The position numbers and the translations under genes are program-made. From positions 1,552,450-1,616,449 of the forward strand of contig JAVGVS010000012.1 in NCBI GenBank assembly GCA_032718565.1: a stretch of DNA of 64,000 nt, written 5' to 3'. The notes under the pieces are model-generated. The model saw only the letters and a program-made list of their open reading frames with translations, was not told the DNA's origin and searched no databases. The number at the start of each line of letters is the position of its first letter. The stretch's first letter is position 1. The stretch comes from Distichodus sexfasciatus (Eukaryota; Chordata; Actinopteri; Characiformes; Distichodontidae). Positions 12,116 to 24,510 of this stretch are shown here, in pieces.

Positions 12116-12483
12116 TAGGGCTGCTCGATTATGAAAAAAAACATAATCACGATTAATTTGGTCAATCTTGAAATCACGATTATTTAACACTTTACTTTGT
12201 GTTACTATTTAAGACTTTATGCTGCTCTCCTCCTTCCGCCATCTTTACCCGCTCAGACTGTACACCGCCACCAGAACACACACGTGCGTTCAGTCTTCGG
12301 AAGGTGCGTTAGTGCGTGTGCGTGTGTCATTCGGAACACAAGACAAAATATGAGTATACTTGCAGAGAGTAATGTGGCAAAATAATTGTAATTATAATTG
12401 TTTTTGTCGATTACATTATTTTTGTGATTGTTTGGAGCTGAAATTGAAATTGAAATTAAAATTCGATTAATTGCACAGCCTTA
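12116..12483. mobile_element. hAT-like MITE, family 2, intact target duplication
   Basis: The left end TAGGGCTGCTCGATTA and the right end TTAATTGCACAGCCTTA form inverted repeats. The element is flanked by the exact octamer ATCTGTCT at 12108-12115 and 12484-12491, the 8-bp duplication expected of hAT insertion. The inside holds paired AATCACGATTA-type strings and no transposase frame. Confidence 0.88.
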
Positions 12484-12491
12484 ATCTGTCT

Positions 12492-15400
12492 GATTTGCAA
12501 ATTGCAATTGGAATGGATAAAATTGTCACAGCATCACTTCAAGGCGCATGCTGACCTGCTACCATCTCCAAACGAAATAGAAATGGCATCAGGAGAGGTT
12601 CGTCCTTGTAGAAGTGTTATGATCAAAAGTCTAAAAAGGAAGGGACAAGCTGAAGTGCAGAGAATTTCAATGTGAAAGATCTGGAGGGAGCTAAATCATT
12701 CAGAAACTGAGGCATTTTCTCAGCCATGACGATGTCAATTTGTTACCACATGAATATATATCAAGAAATGAATCTAATTTTAAGACATAACTACCAGTTC
12801 CACGGCATACTGTATGAGATGCAGGGAAGTGTGACAAGGACTGAAGCAGATTTATAGTGACTTTATTAAGATTATACCATGGCCACATGCATGTGAAGGA
12901 CAGAAAAGACTTGCAACAGACGTATAAATCTTTTACACAGCTATACATATTCACTTTGCTAGGGTCTGAAATATGGCTCAGGGGGTGTCAAGGATCATTT
13001 GAACATGACTTAAAGACCCACTATCTTTATTTAAACAACTCTGCAACTGATCATTCAAACACACATTCGTCCCAACATGTTCAAAAAGCCTTTTGGGAGC
13101 AGGATACACAAACCGCAAATTCCTTGTAAAAGCAGCAGAAAGTGGGCTTTTGAAGATTTACTCGAAATGAAACATTCCACTGGGGTCGCAACAGGTTTCA
13201 ACCTAAAGCTTGGGTTGAAACGGGAAATAAATTTCAGCATATGCTCCGGTGAGCCTATGTCTAAGGCTTAAGCCTAAAAGTGTACAAAGGAAAGCTAAAG
13301 ACTGCGTGTCATTTCACAGCCTCTTCGAAATACCTTCCACATTCAGGCCAGCACAGTATTCATGTTCTGTGAGGAGGTTTATGTTATGAGAGAACAGCAT
13401 TGAAAAGATGTATTCAAAAATGTTTGATCTTGAAATGTGTCTCATGTATGGGATGAGTGAGAGTGAATGGAGTGAGATTGCCTAAGAAATGTCCCCAGGC
13501 TCCAAAAAGCAAATTTTGATTTACATTATGTAAAGTGTAAGGTAAGTAAGACAATGCAAAATTAAAATGAAACATATTTATTTTCAAATGATTAAAAAGT
13601 ATTGCCATTTTACATTCTGTGCATTTTTGAAATCAGATTTTTTCCATGTTGATAAAGCCAATCCGAAAGCACTTAAAGGAAAAAAAGCTTTAAAGTAGGC
13701 CTGGATGATATCAACTATCAAAAAAAATTATGACATTTAAACCCTTGTTTCTAATGGTTTAGAGTGAAATTAGAGTTAAAATAGCATTGCAACTCGTTGG
13801 CAGTAAGCAATATTAAATAAAGAACACTATAATTATGCAGATGTTTGTTGGTAATAATCAGGACATTTTTCTCACTGTGTATAAAAAAGACCTAGTGTGA
13901 ATCATTTTGAAAGCCCAGTTTTCTTCCAGTCTGGAGATCTGCATGAGAAATTCTACTACGATATACTAAGAATTTATGTAAGTCACACAGCTTTTTTGCA
14001 TTTTTATGATAAATTCATATAGTCTTTGACGTTTAATGCTACTGATTTCCCACACTGATGAGTGTTCCAGTGACTAAGCGACTTCTGGTGATGTGTTGGT
14101 CTGGATTAAGCAAACCAGAAGTATGCCACGGGTAACTGTGTGAATGCACATGGTTCTCCACAGCTTTCTGGGTGTACTAAAGAAACTTGTCTAGACTGTA
14201 ATTAGGTTAGACCTAAATAGCCTGTTTTATTGCTTTCTCAAGGAGGTGGCCATATGTCTCTGGGTTCAGAAGCCTTTGCTGCTGTCTTCGGGACCCGGTT
14301 ATCGAGTGCAAACTTAAAGATCCATCCTGATGCTTTGTTCGGTTGGGAAAAGCAAAAACCGGGCACTCATCTCTGCCCAAGAAAGGCATGTTGGGTGGTG
14401 CACCAATGGGAGGCTTCTGCACACATGTGGATAGAACCTGGAGATGCTGTGGAACCTCCTTGGCTCACGTTCAGGAATGCAGCAGCTGGCCAAAAACCTT
14501 CAAACAAGTCAGACTCAACCATCTGCAGCCTTGATCTAAACTCACTGTATGTCAGAACACAAGACTGTGTGGACCTACTTTAAAACAGAACAGCTTGGTG
14601 CAGCATAGTGGTTCCCAAATTTTTTCTGCAGGGCCCCCTCTGTCATTGCCTTATTTGCACCTTTCAATCACCCAGTTCTGCTTTATAATGATGTTTTATG
14701 CATTATGAAGTATATCTGTGCTAGAGAAAGTTTGGACTAAACATAGTCATATGATTAATTTAAGGTTTAAAAAAAAAAACATTCCCTTCAACCTGTTTAC
14801 AGTACATTTTGGACTTCTGATCAGATTTAACCAGCCTCAAAACCAATATCCAATAACTGGTAAATTTCTACAAAAAGTATTTGCTGAATCTTCCCCAATG
14901 GCTTCTAATTTAGCTCCTCCAACAGCTGAACATCCATACATTTGTATGCTTTGTTATCTCAATGTGTAACGTGGGTGGATTACTATGATAGAGAGATGGT
15001 TTGGACCTGTGCACTCTGTGGGTCTAAAAAATTGGACCATTTAATTAGCATTTTTAATGAGACCCTAAACCTTTTCCATATTGCACATATTGCAATTGTT
15101 TTCGCTATTAATTGCCCCCAGTGGCCTGTTGTTGCCTCCGGTCCTCACTTAATGAGCTTTTAACTGCTAAATGCACCTGTGACCAATTAGTCTTTGTTGT
15201 TAATTGACTAATAGATTGTTGGTCATGCGCTCCTGGCCATGTTAGAAAATGTATACCTAATGTTGGACTAGTTAAAATCATTATAGATCAGAGGTGTGAA
15301 AAAAAGAGTTCACAAAGTAGTGTGAGGTCTCGTGTAGTATGTATATAGTATTTCAGGTTTTGTACTGCCCAGAGTCAATACTAGCAGTTTAAAAAGTATT

Positions 15401-15627
15401 TGGTCATTTTAATCACATCACATGACAAGTTTCAACTGCTGTTAAATACAGTCACAAAATCTGGCAAAAATGTTGTGAGAATTGAAAGTGATGTTCCCAA
15501 TAAAAGTCAAACAATCAAATAAACACTGCACTGGATTAGACACCAGGGACAGCTCTTGAAGCAAATGTCACCTAAAATCTGATTATCAGTGCATGTGTAT
15601 GGACTGTGGTCAGGGCAGGATTGCATC
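12492..15627. other. intergenic DNA
   Basis: No exon recognised. A 117-aa frame at 14230-14583 matches no family I know. A homeodomain-site-rich block at 14990-15240 is listed separately. Confidence 0.45.
14990..15240. promoter_or_regulatory. homeodomain-site cluster, candidate enhancer
   Basis: Within about 200 bp there are ATTTAATTAGCATTTTTAAT, CTATTAATTGCC, CACTTAATGAGC, CCAATTAGTC and GTTAATTGACTAATAG: five or more TAAT/ATTA homeodomain cores in non-repetitive sequence. The clustering resembles developmental conserved non-coding elements; conservation is not tested. Confidence 0.35.
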
Positions 15628-15702
15628 ATTATTATTATTATTATTATTATTAGTAGTAGTAGTAGTAGTAGAGAGTAGTAGTAGTAGTAGTAGTAGTAGT
15701 AT
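15628..15702. repeat. compound (ATT)n-(AGT)n microsatellite
   Basis: Eight ATT units run into AGT units, broken once by a GAG insertion near 15671. The junction suggests the AGT array arose from a point change spread by slippage. Confidence 0.95.
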
Positions 15703-17559
15703 TTTCAAAAAATTTAAGTAGCCCTCAGACGTCAATGCTCGGTCTAAAATCAACTTTATCTGGAAGCAAACACAAGATACCATCAGATTTAAAGCCCAAG
15801 ATGCACACTTTTATCATTTTAAAACATGCAGTGTTACTGTGCTTCATCTTGTGAGTCAGTATCATTGAGTTCAATTAGAACTATCCTGAGGTCTTGATCC
15901 ACAACACAGTTCACAAACGCTCCTGATTTGCCTCCAGCATAACAATAAATCCTAAGTCACTGGGGTCCTGAGAGAAGTACCTGCTGCTTGGGGGCCAACA
16001 TGAGCACAGTGGGAAGATCAATAACCTCACGGAACGTGTGCTGCAGTATTTAACATGCTAATCAACCCTGCTGTCAAAAAACATCACTGAACAGAATTAT
16101 TCTATGTGTATGGTGATTAATAATGCAAGATTCCAATGCAAGAGTCACTATACAACAGACCTGAAGTAAAAACACAGATAAAATACGAAGAATATTTTTT
16201 TCATTCACAGTGTATCATATTGTTCTGCTTGTTTAAAGCTTTTTAGCAGTATAACTTATATTCATATTTATATAATTGCCAATATTATTATACAACAAAG
16301 ATTCACAAGACTGTGATTTACAAGTATTATAATATAGAAATGTAGAAATATATATATGGGTGGCACAGTGGTGCAGTGGTTAGCCCTGCTGCTTCACAGC
16401 AAGAATATATATATATGAAAAATTGTGTTTACCTTAAAATAGACTCTAAAAAAAGTCCATACCGGTTTGATGTTTTTCCCCCGTTATCAAAATGAAATTT
16501 GCTTTTTGCATGGACACTGTGTGTGACACAAAGTTTTGATTTTATTTCTGTAATAGTTTGTGCAAAATGCAACAATAAACACTTTAAGGTCGGCGATGTA
16601 ACATTTCTACAAAATTCCTTGCAAAGAATTTAACTGAAGGCCACCGCTGGGGTAGTTGTGCTATGTTACGGCGTGAATGGCATCTTCAGCAGTGCCTCCG
16701 TCATAATACCTGAGTATAATAACTCGGTGCTTTCACCATAATTAGATCTGACTCGACTATAACTTACTGTGTGGACACCCTGGTGTACTCTAATGAAACA
16801 ATGTCTTTTGTCATGGAGGAATTGCAGCATAACTAATTGAATTTCCCCTTGCTCAGACTCCAACAAATGCCCTTCTTCAAGGAAATTTGGCAGCTCTGGG
16901 TTGTGCTATAATTGAGGTGGACAGAGGGACAATGCAGTTGTTTTATTCTCAAACAAGCCATTATCCCCAGGGCACCCTTGAACTGAGGGACACTTTCTTC
17001 ATGGAGAGTGCTCTAGGGTGTCAGTGCACAATGTGTATTTGTGTGTGTGTGTTGCCAGTTAGCAACTGGCTTATGTGTCCTAAACGTCCCCAAAGAGTAT
17101 TATATGATACAGTATGTTTTAAAATCTTATTAGACACAGGGTGTCTTCTTCAATAAGGGTGGAATGTGGACAATTCATAAACAAAAAAGTTTACTTGTAC
17201 AAACTGTATTTTGCAATGAGCAAAGTGAAGTTAAAATTGTTACAGTTTTGTATTAGTCATAAAATATTGAGGGAAGGAGCTCAGGACAAAACAGAGTAAA
17301 ACGTAAGTACATTGAAAAAAACTTTTAATTTTTTAGTATCTCAATAACATTTGTAGGCTCAGTATCAACTAAATCTAAATAAAATAACACTGTGAAGACA
17401 ATAATCTAAAAAGTCAGTTTTCCTTTTCAGTTAAGCACACAAAAGGCAGACAGCTCGAAAAAGAGTTTTTTATCCCCAAGACCTGCATAAATTTACAGCA
17501 CTTACAAAAACTGAGTATCATATAACTTGCCAAGTCACACAGTATGCGGAGAAGTGCAC
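15703..17559. other. intergenic DNA with a candidate enhancer block
   Basis: No gene. The non-repetitive block 16590-17010 holds AATGAAACAATGTC (a SOX-like ACAATG core), CATAACTAATTGAATTTCC and CATAATTAGATC, and could be a conserved element. A short repeat insertion at 16358-16404 is listed separately. Confidence 0.4.
16358..16404 (+). mobile_element. family C repeat, 5'-end fragment in an AT run
   Basis: GGGTGGCACAGTGGTGCAGTGG and the next 25 bases, to CACAGCAAGAA, are the tRNA-like start of family C, whose longer copies lie at 31.9 and 53.0 kb. Only about 47 bp are present, bounded on both sides by ATATATAT, so the rest was lost or never copied. Confidence 0.7.
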
Positions 17560-17760
17560 AAGTCAATCAAGCCTGTTAAAAATCACAGGAACCAGCCTTG
17601 CTAATTAAACTAACTGAAGGCTGGTTCGGCGCTTGGACCTATTTAAATATTTATTGTCTACCCAGGCTCATTAACAACATAATGGGGTCAGAGGTCACAG
17701 CAAATTAGCTTTGTGATTTTACAATCTACATTAATTGGGTATCTGTCTGTGTTAAGTCCA
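17560..17760. promoter_or_regulatory. candidate enhancer with a DR1 nuclear-receptor site
   Basis: GGGTCA-G-AGGTCA at 17685-17697 is a direct repeat of receptor half-sites with one-base spacing, the type bound by RXR heterodimers, HNF4 and COUP-TF. Around it are TTGCTAATTAAAC, GCTCATTAAC and ACATTAATTGGG homeodomain cores and no repeats. The motifs are seen; activity is inference. Confidence 0.4.
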
Positions 17761-20402
17761 CACAAACGATTTTTACAGAACAAGTCTGTCATTTTCACTA
17801 AGCATGACATTTTTATTGCAGATCATTTTTTGTTTTTGGCTGCGGGTTAACATGTCAAACAAGGTGCATATCAAAAGATGGAAGGAAGCAGGGTCTGCTG
17901 GAGCTTTCTTTCCATGTTAAATTCAGTGAATAAATTCAGTCTCAAAAGCAAGGATCCTTTGAAGCCCTTTTAAAGGCATTACATCAATGTCTGGCTAAGT
18001 CCATTTCCAATTTCTGACCTAATAGTAGATTAGTGAAGCTATTTAGGACAAAGGCAAACGTATGCAAATAAGGTTCACGGTCACGGCACATACATGGAGC
18101 AAGTCACATGGAAACACGGTCACATATTGTTGGCTGCAAAAAAGCAAAGCCATGTTTTCACTCAACATTATCCAGCAGTGACATTATTAAGCAGCAGCAC
18201 ACCCATACTATATAGTCAAGCATCCATGTTTTCAAGTCGACTGCTTGCACTTAAAGGACTGCTTGCTTATCTTGGGTCATGGCATGTTCTCTATGTACAA
18301 AATTCACTATTCAAAGTCTTAGCATGAGGAGGAAGATGGAATCTAGGGACATTTTTGAACTTTGTGCTGACTAGGCGTAGCCTCGCTGTCACTCCTCCGT
18401 ATTTTGTGCTCAATTTCCAAATCAACTGTCACGTTAAACGAGCTCCCAAATTAGCGAACCCTCCGCAAAGTCCCCAAGGACTCTGTCCCTGAGATGAACC
18501 CAATCTTTGCTCAAGTCCTTGTCCTCCCCCTCCTCCATATTCTCCCCAGCACAGTCTCTTATCTCCAAACATGAAAGCTGACCATCATATTTGGGGAGAA
18601 ACGTAAGTTATGACTGCTGTGGGGAAACAGCTCTAAAGCAATCACTGGCATTGTTGCATAACTGAGTAGATTATATACACAGCAAGAGTTTCACAGGACA
18701 AGTGCTGGGGTGCCTCAGGCGACGTTCTCTCTCTCTCTCTCTCTCTCTCTCAACAGCTGTTAAGTTTTGCAACACCATTATTGCACAACTCATGATGTGG
18801 GAAGCAGGTTTGCTTGTGCACTGTATGTTCAGAACATTAAGAGCTGAAGTCATAGAATATCATATAGAAGGAATTTATATAAAAGGTAATTTTACTGATT
18901 GTATTCATTCATATTTTAGTCAATTAATCCTTAATTAACCTCTTTGAACAAGTGAAGTAATTTCAGTCCTTAAGCACCAGGGTTTTTGTGTGTGTTATTG
19001 CCACTCATTTCTTTTTTTACTTGTTACTAATACTAATTAAAACATCAAATAAATATTTATTCAATAAAGGAACTATAAAATGAATGGGTGCAAAACCAAC
19101 ACTGACAATAATTAAACTTTTCTTATTATCACCATTGGTTTTGTGCTCAATAATTCTATCACATTCATATATGTATTCATCATTTTTATTTTTTTGCTTC
19201 CACTGACCCTTTCTATGCCCTGATTTCAAGATTAAACAAACCCTCCTTTCCTGAGTGCATGTAACTGCAGGACACTCCCCTACTGCAAATGTCTTTGGTA
19301 AGCATTTTTGCAGTTGATTTGCTAAAAGTGACATTGACAGTGATTTCCAAATGCCTGAGCCTTATTTTTGGTCCATCGTCCTGGTGTTGAAATGCTGATT
19401 TACGACACATTGCGACTGCATTGCAGAATGTATTTACTGAATCTCAAACTTACGGACTGGCTTTTGGGGAAACGTGACCTGACTCGCTTCGTCATGAAGT
19501 TTCCAAATCACTCACAATAAAAGGCAGAGAACATCAAATCAGTGACAGCTTTCCTCTGTCATCCTCTTTCGCTCCCGGCGACCCTTTCCAGGGAATCGTG
19601 GGTAACCTAAAAACTCCTCTTCCTAGAAAACAAGTTCCACTCACTATGTAAATGGTAAAAAGGGCCCTCGTGCACTCAGTTGGCCATCGGCGTCTCTGTA
19701 TGAAAGGTCAGAAGCTCTCAGGCTCAGGGCTAGTGGACACACTGTTTGTATAAGCCTCTGTTTGCTGATCCGAGGACAGTTCTGCCTTTATTTTTTACCA
19801 TAGTTCTATACAGAACAGAGATAGAGGAAGCTGGTCTGAGATCAGCATGCTATTGTCTATTCAGTGTAATGATCAAAGACAGGAAGAATAATCCTCTCAG
19901 TGCCGCTGGTTTTTGTCCCGTCAGCAGTGTTTCTCAGGGTTCAGGCTTACTGCTGAGTGAACCGAGTCGGGTCAAGCATCACAATTGACGGCATCGCAGG
20001 AACGCAGGACCCTCAGAGGCGATGGACAGACTGGTTAAGGGTTCAAAACAAGATTTAAGCTGGTCTGGAACAAAAGCACACATCACATAAAATGTGAATG
20101 TTTGGATCAGCTGAAAACTAGACTTTTGTTAAGTATACACTGGGAAACAGAAATAATTGATTACAAAGACCTGAGCTCTCAAGCACAAACACAACTATGG
20201 TCTGGAGTGGGAGTCGATCAAGGAAGATTTTAATACAAATCAGCATCATCTGTCAAAATCAGAATCAAATCACAATATCACAAATCAAATCACATTTGGA
20301 ATTGGTTTTCTTACAGCTCCCGTTTTGATAAATGCAACAATTTCTGGCTTGTGCTAAGGAATAAATGACTAAATCACAGCTGAGGGGTTATTTCATCACA
20401 GT
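17761..20402. other. intergenic DNA, no gene seen
   Basis: Contains a TC microsatellite (listed) and GC-richer patches near 18370-18550 and 19440-19720. No exon recognised. Confidence 0.45.
18726..18751. repeat. (TC)n microsatellite
   Basis: About 13 perfect units. A 60-aa minus-strand frame with a run of Arg-Glu is simply this repeat translated. Confidence 0.95.
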
Positions 20403-20420
20403 ACACACACACACACACAC
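20403..20420. repeat. (AC)n microsatellite
   Basis: Nine AC units. Confidence 0.9.
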
Positions 20421-20512
20421 CAGTCAAGTCAGCAATTATGCAGGCAGTATTAATTGTTTCTCATTCATGACTTGGCTTAGTGATAAACACTGCTTAAAAA
20501 AAATTATATTAC

Positions 20513-20513
<1 letters not shown>

Positions 20514-20557
<44 letters not shown>
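20514..20557. repeat. (TAA)n microsatellite
   Basis: About 14 units. It directly abuts the truncated end of the Tc1 derivative that follows. Confidence 0.95.
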
Positions 20558-21071
20558 TCTGCTCTGTAAACAAAGAATGCTTTCAGAAATATATATAATG
20601 ATTGTTTATTTTTATCAATGTACAAAATGCAAAGTGAGTGAACAAAAGAAAAATCTAAATCAAATCAACTGCTTGGTGTTACTACCTTTGCCTCTAAACC
20701 AGCATCAATTCTTATAGTTACACTTGCAGAAAGTCAAGAATTTTGTAGGATTATAGTCATTATATTATTTTGTAGTCATTATATTATTTTGTAGGATTAT
20801 AGGATTATAGATCTGTGAGTTGGTTCTCCAGATGTTTGGAACAACCCTACCAGCAGTTCCTTCAAACTAATGTGCAGGTGTACCTAGAAGAATTGATGCT
20901 GTTTTGAAAGAAGCAAAGAATTGGTCACAAATATTGATTTTAGATTTCTCTTTTGTTAAATTCACTGCATTTGTTGATTGATGAAAATAAATGATTAACA
21001 CTTCCATTTTTGTAAGCATTCTTTGTTTACAGCATTTTTTCACACCTGCCTAAAACTTTTGTGCAGTACTG
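20558..21071 (-). mobile_element. Tc1-type MITE copy A
   Basis: The right end reads AAACTTTTGTGCAGTACTG followed by TA, the Tc1-family terminus and target. Long imperfect inverted arms of roughly 200 bp surround a centre made of ATTATAGTCATTATATTATTTTGTAG direct repeats. Read on the minus strand it lines up end to end with copy B at 24.5 kb, including the rearranged centre. The outer 35 or so bases of the left arm are missing, replaced by the (TAA)n array. No transposase frame is intact; the arms contain transposase-derived sequence of the full-length parent. Confidence 0.8.
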
Positions 21072-21228
21072 TATATTCTCACTAACTGTCCAGCGCTAGG
21101 ATTGGCAGCTCTTGAGGATGCCACAGCTTGTGATGATCCATGGTGGCTTCCAGCCAGTAGTTTTGACTGCTGACCTGGCCTGACATCATCCTCCTAGGGC
21201 ACTATCAGCTAGGAATATCAATGGACAT

Positions 21229-21249
21229 TCTCTCTCTCTCTCTCTCTCT
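21229..21249. repeat. (TC)n microsatellite
   Basis: Ten TC units. Confidence 0.9.
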
Positions 21250-21449
21250 AAACATACTTCAGACTTTCCTATCTCCACATTGGAGTGCACACAGCAGTTT
21301 TGAAAGGGATTAAGTTCAGGTCTTTCATCCCTCTACACAGCTCCCATCCATCTTACATCATCCATCTTTTTTACATCATGAATCTAGACTGGATGTTCCA
21401 CTAGAGTTTCTAAACCTCGGCTTTGTGTAAGTAAATAACTATTATATAT

Positions 21450-21512
21450 TTCAGGCAGTTAATGAATGCTCTTATCCAGAAACTTCCATTTTTCCTCATT
21501 TAATGGACAATT
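21450..21512 (-). mobile_element. SINE family B tail fragment
   Basis: CAGTTAATGAATGCTCTTATCCAGAAACTT is a diverged reverse complement of the family-B tail. It stops just before SINE A copy 2. Confidence 0.5.
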
Positions 21513-21527
21513 TGAGAGCAAAGGTCT

Positions 21528-21770
21528 AAGTTAATAGCGCTCACCCCAGGATCGGAAGGCTGGCAGTTCGAGTGCAAGGACCGGTAGAGGTCCTGAGGCA
21601 CTCATGAGCAAAGTGCAAATCCCCAAGCACTATTGGTCCCGGGGGCACTATCCTTGATGCTTCTTGCCTGCTTCGTCACAGATAAGATTTAAATACAGGA
21701 GTCACATTTTGTTGGCTGGTGCACTGTGTGCTGTGCCAGCTGTTCAGGGCAAATAATCACTCCAGGTTCT
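21528..21770 (+). mobile_element. SINE family A copy 2
   Basis: AATAGCGCTCACCCCAGGATCGGAAGG, CTCATGAGCAAAG and GGCAAATAATCACTCC follow the family-A order. Box B has decayed (AGTTCGAGTGC), so this is an old copy. Confidence 0.75.
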
Positions 21771-21781
21771 TCTTCTTCTTC

Positions 21782-21804
21782 ACTAACTAACTAACTAACT
21801 AACT
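21782..21804. repeat. (ACTA)n tetranucleotide repeat
   Basis: About 5.5 units, just after SINE A copy 2. Confidence 0.85.
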
Positions 21805-22680
21805 AGTTTATTCAATTAAAACAGATATTACTTTTTAGAATGAGACATTTTCAAACCCTGCTGGTCATTGACCCTAATACCAACAGTAATATGTGCCTCA
21901 TGTTGGAAAAAGAAATACTTAGCATCTTTTTAGCTATCAGATTACCCTGCATGAAGGACATGTCAGTGAGGAAAGAGAGTGATAAAGTGCCAGACTTGAA
22001 GGTCTCAACTGCGTAACTTCATATCACACTTATTGTGTTTCCACACAGTTAGCGTTCTCTCATTCCTGCGTTTTGGAATTGAAAAAATCACTGCAAAGAT
22101 ACATTGTGTCATTGTTTCACCAGTCAGTGAAAAAGGAAAGAAAGAAAAGCAGCTTAAGCTGGTTTATAAGTTTACCATAGCACTGCAACAATTGTAAAGA
22201 AGTGCATTGTTCTGAGTCTGCACAAACGTGTGTTCAAGGTTGTGAGTAGAACGCTGGATAATGGCTGGTGGGAGGATTTTGTGTGTTTGATGAAAAAATA
22301 ATAAAACCATGACAATACAGCAGATGATGATCTAGATGTTTTAGGCTTCATTGCTTTTGCATAGTGTTCTGTCAAAATGTCCTTTTTGCAGCAATGTTTT
22401 TGAGTTCTTGTGAATATGGTGCTTTCAGACCAAAGTTCAGGAATCTGGATTCACACTCTCGTCATGTCCACCCACATCTGGTGATACCACTTGTCAGATT
22501 ACTGAACCTGGGTTTGTCTGCTGCCTTCCTCAGCTAGTTCTGTTCATCACTTGTGTCGGTTAGCCCTGCCTCTCATAGCCTGATTTGCTAATTGCTAGGT
22601 AATTTAGCCTTGTTACAAACTTAACTATTTTTCTCAATTATCTTATCAATAGCAGAGAATTTGAAATTATTTTAACATAG
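21805..22680. other. intergenic DNA, nothing firm
   Basis: No gene or clear repeat. Confidence 0.45.
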
Positions 22681-23051
22681 AGTATATGGGTGTAGCATGG
22701 TAAGCACCACATTTTTACAAAAATGTAACTATGTGTTCAGTGAGGTATTTAATTAGCAGAACTAGCATCTGGTGTGCTCCTGGCAGCTGCTGGATGGAGT
22801 CAGAGATGGAGTTCACCTTGGTTAAATGTGATAGCCATCCTTGGCCATATTCAAAAACCATGACCAGAACTTACCAAGTGAAAGTGCATACGCCACGACA
22901 CCATAATATGGTTGTGTTACATTGTTAAAAATATAAATTTCATATTAATTTTGCATCATAATTCACATTTATAATTAATTTTATTTACTAATTTGCTTAC
23001 AATTCAAGCTAAAGCCTAAAAAACCTCTGTTTAAAGTAGCTTCCTCAATAC
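22681..23051. mobile_element. hAT-like family 1 copy 2
   Basis: ATGGAGTTCACCTTGG and neighbouring blocks follow copy 1 in order. The right end GTTTAAAGTAGCTTCCTCAATACT matches the copy-1 end GTTTAAAAGTAGCTTCTCCAACACT. The left end is blurred. Confidence 0.5.
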
Positions 23052-24454
23052 TATATACAGTAAATCTTGAGGCTATTACCGCATAAGTCTGAAATTACTT
23101 TCAGTAAGCTTTTTTTTCAAATATATTTGCAATCAATCACTATTATCTGAAATAATAACACCAAAAGCAGAAAAGGCCAGACCTGGTGCAACACTGATGC
23201 TCTGTCTTTCAGGTCTCTCCTCAAAAGGTGCAATGTGAGCACTGGCTGCATGCGAATCTCTCTAGTGGCTCAACATTCCTCACTCTCTCTTAATGTAATC
23301 ACACCCGTGTGAAATGCGACAGATGTGTCCCCCAACACTTAAGCCCAACCGCCTGCCCTGCTTCCAGGAACCTTGGTCAGCTCCTTCCTCCAGATTCCTG
23401 AAAAGGCGCCTCTCGGATGTCTTTAGCCTGGAGAGAAAACTTTTTGACCCTGCTAAAGATGGAAATAACTAGAAGTGTTGGGAGTTTACAAAAGTTCAGG
23501 GCTGACAAAAGGCCTCATGCATATGGACAGCTTTTCAGACTCCTGCTGACGTTTCTAAATAGAATGTTTCATAAATTAAAAACAAGTATATATTCTGATG
23601 AATTTGTATGTTTGCTCTACTACTGTCATTGTGTTAATTTTGCTACAATAATATCTTATCTGGCCTAAACATTTGGGACTCGTTTAGCAATTTAGTGCAT
23701 TTGCTTTGATCTAACTTTTAGCTTGGATGGATCACAGGACTGTCTGTGTAATTTGTGTTTATATATAGCAGACGCATCATTCAAATTGGCCACCAGTAAA
23801 CTGGTGCTTTATTGGTGGAGCAACATGTGCTAAGTTGACACATCCGGTCTTTGAGCAATCCTCTGGTCCTGCCAGTGTTATTCTAAGCTATGGCCAATAA
23901 CACACCTGACCTTAAACACATAATACAACCTCAAATCATTATTGTGATTCTTTAATCTCAGTGAGACTGATGAATGAATTATTTTGTTTGGGGTTTTTTT
24001 TTTTTGCCCTCATAGTTCTTTGACAAGATTTGTACTGTAAATATGCTCAACTATCAAAGCTGAGATCTTTTTTTCCATTGAAAGAAATATCTTTGTGATT
24101 TTAAAAACAACTGCAGTGCAGTTACGAACTGAACAGAAGATCGCATTGAAAACATACAGTACTATGTGTATAGGGCACAGTATATGAACACACATTGAGA
24201 ATGACAAAAGACTATTATAAGATATAAACACTTCAATTTGTCAGATTTCTCTCTGATTTTGTTATCCACTAAAATAGTGGTTTAGGAGAAATGATATTTA
24301 AAATAAATATGGTTATGTATTATTTGTATTTTAATTTATACAGGAGTATTCAAGGAAAGACTAGGACTGCATGATAGTGTGATTAGAAAAGTCTACTTAA
24401 TTAATTAAATGTTTTATGTGGAAGAATTAGTTTTTAGAATTTGTGCAGAAATGC

Positions 24455-24458
<4 letters not shown>
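23052..24458. other. intergenic DNA, nothing firm
   Basis: Mixed composition. The segment 23180-23420 is GC-richer. No exon or repeat family recognised. Confidence 0.45.

Positions 24459-24508
<50 letters not shown>
24459..24508. repeat. compound (AT)n-(AC)n microsatellite
   Basis: About 14 AT units pass into about 11 AC units, directly left of the Tc1 derivative. Confidence 0.95.
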
Positions 24509-24510
24509 TA

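Noticed and set aside
13699..13740. hAT left terminus (AGGCCTGGATGATATC)
   Set aside because: Only a weak match to the TAGGGCTGGACAATATC-type end, with no partner end or duplication.
14230..14583. 117-aa plus-strand frame
   Set aside because: No recognisable domain, overlapping open frames on both strands, no splice or promoter context.
15628..15702. CRISPR-like repeat array
   Set aside because: Plain trinucleotide microsatellite with no spacers. Nothing else in the window resembles CRISPR, operons or phage genes.
18671..18853. 60-aa frame with alternating Arg-Glu
   Set aside because: Translation of the (TC)n microsatellite.
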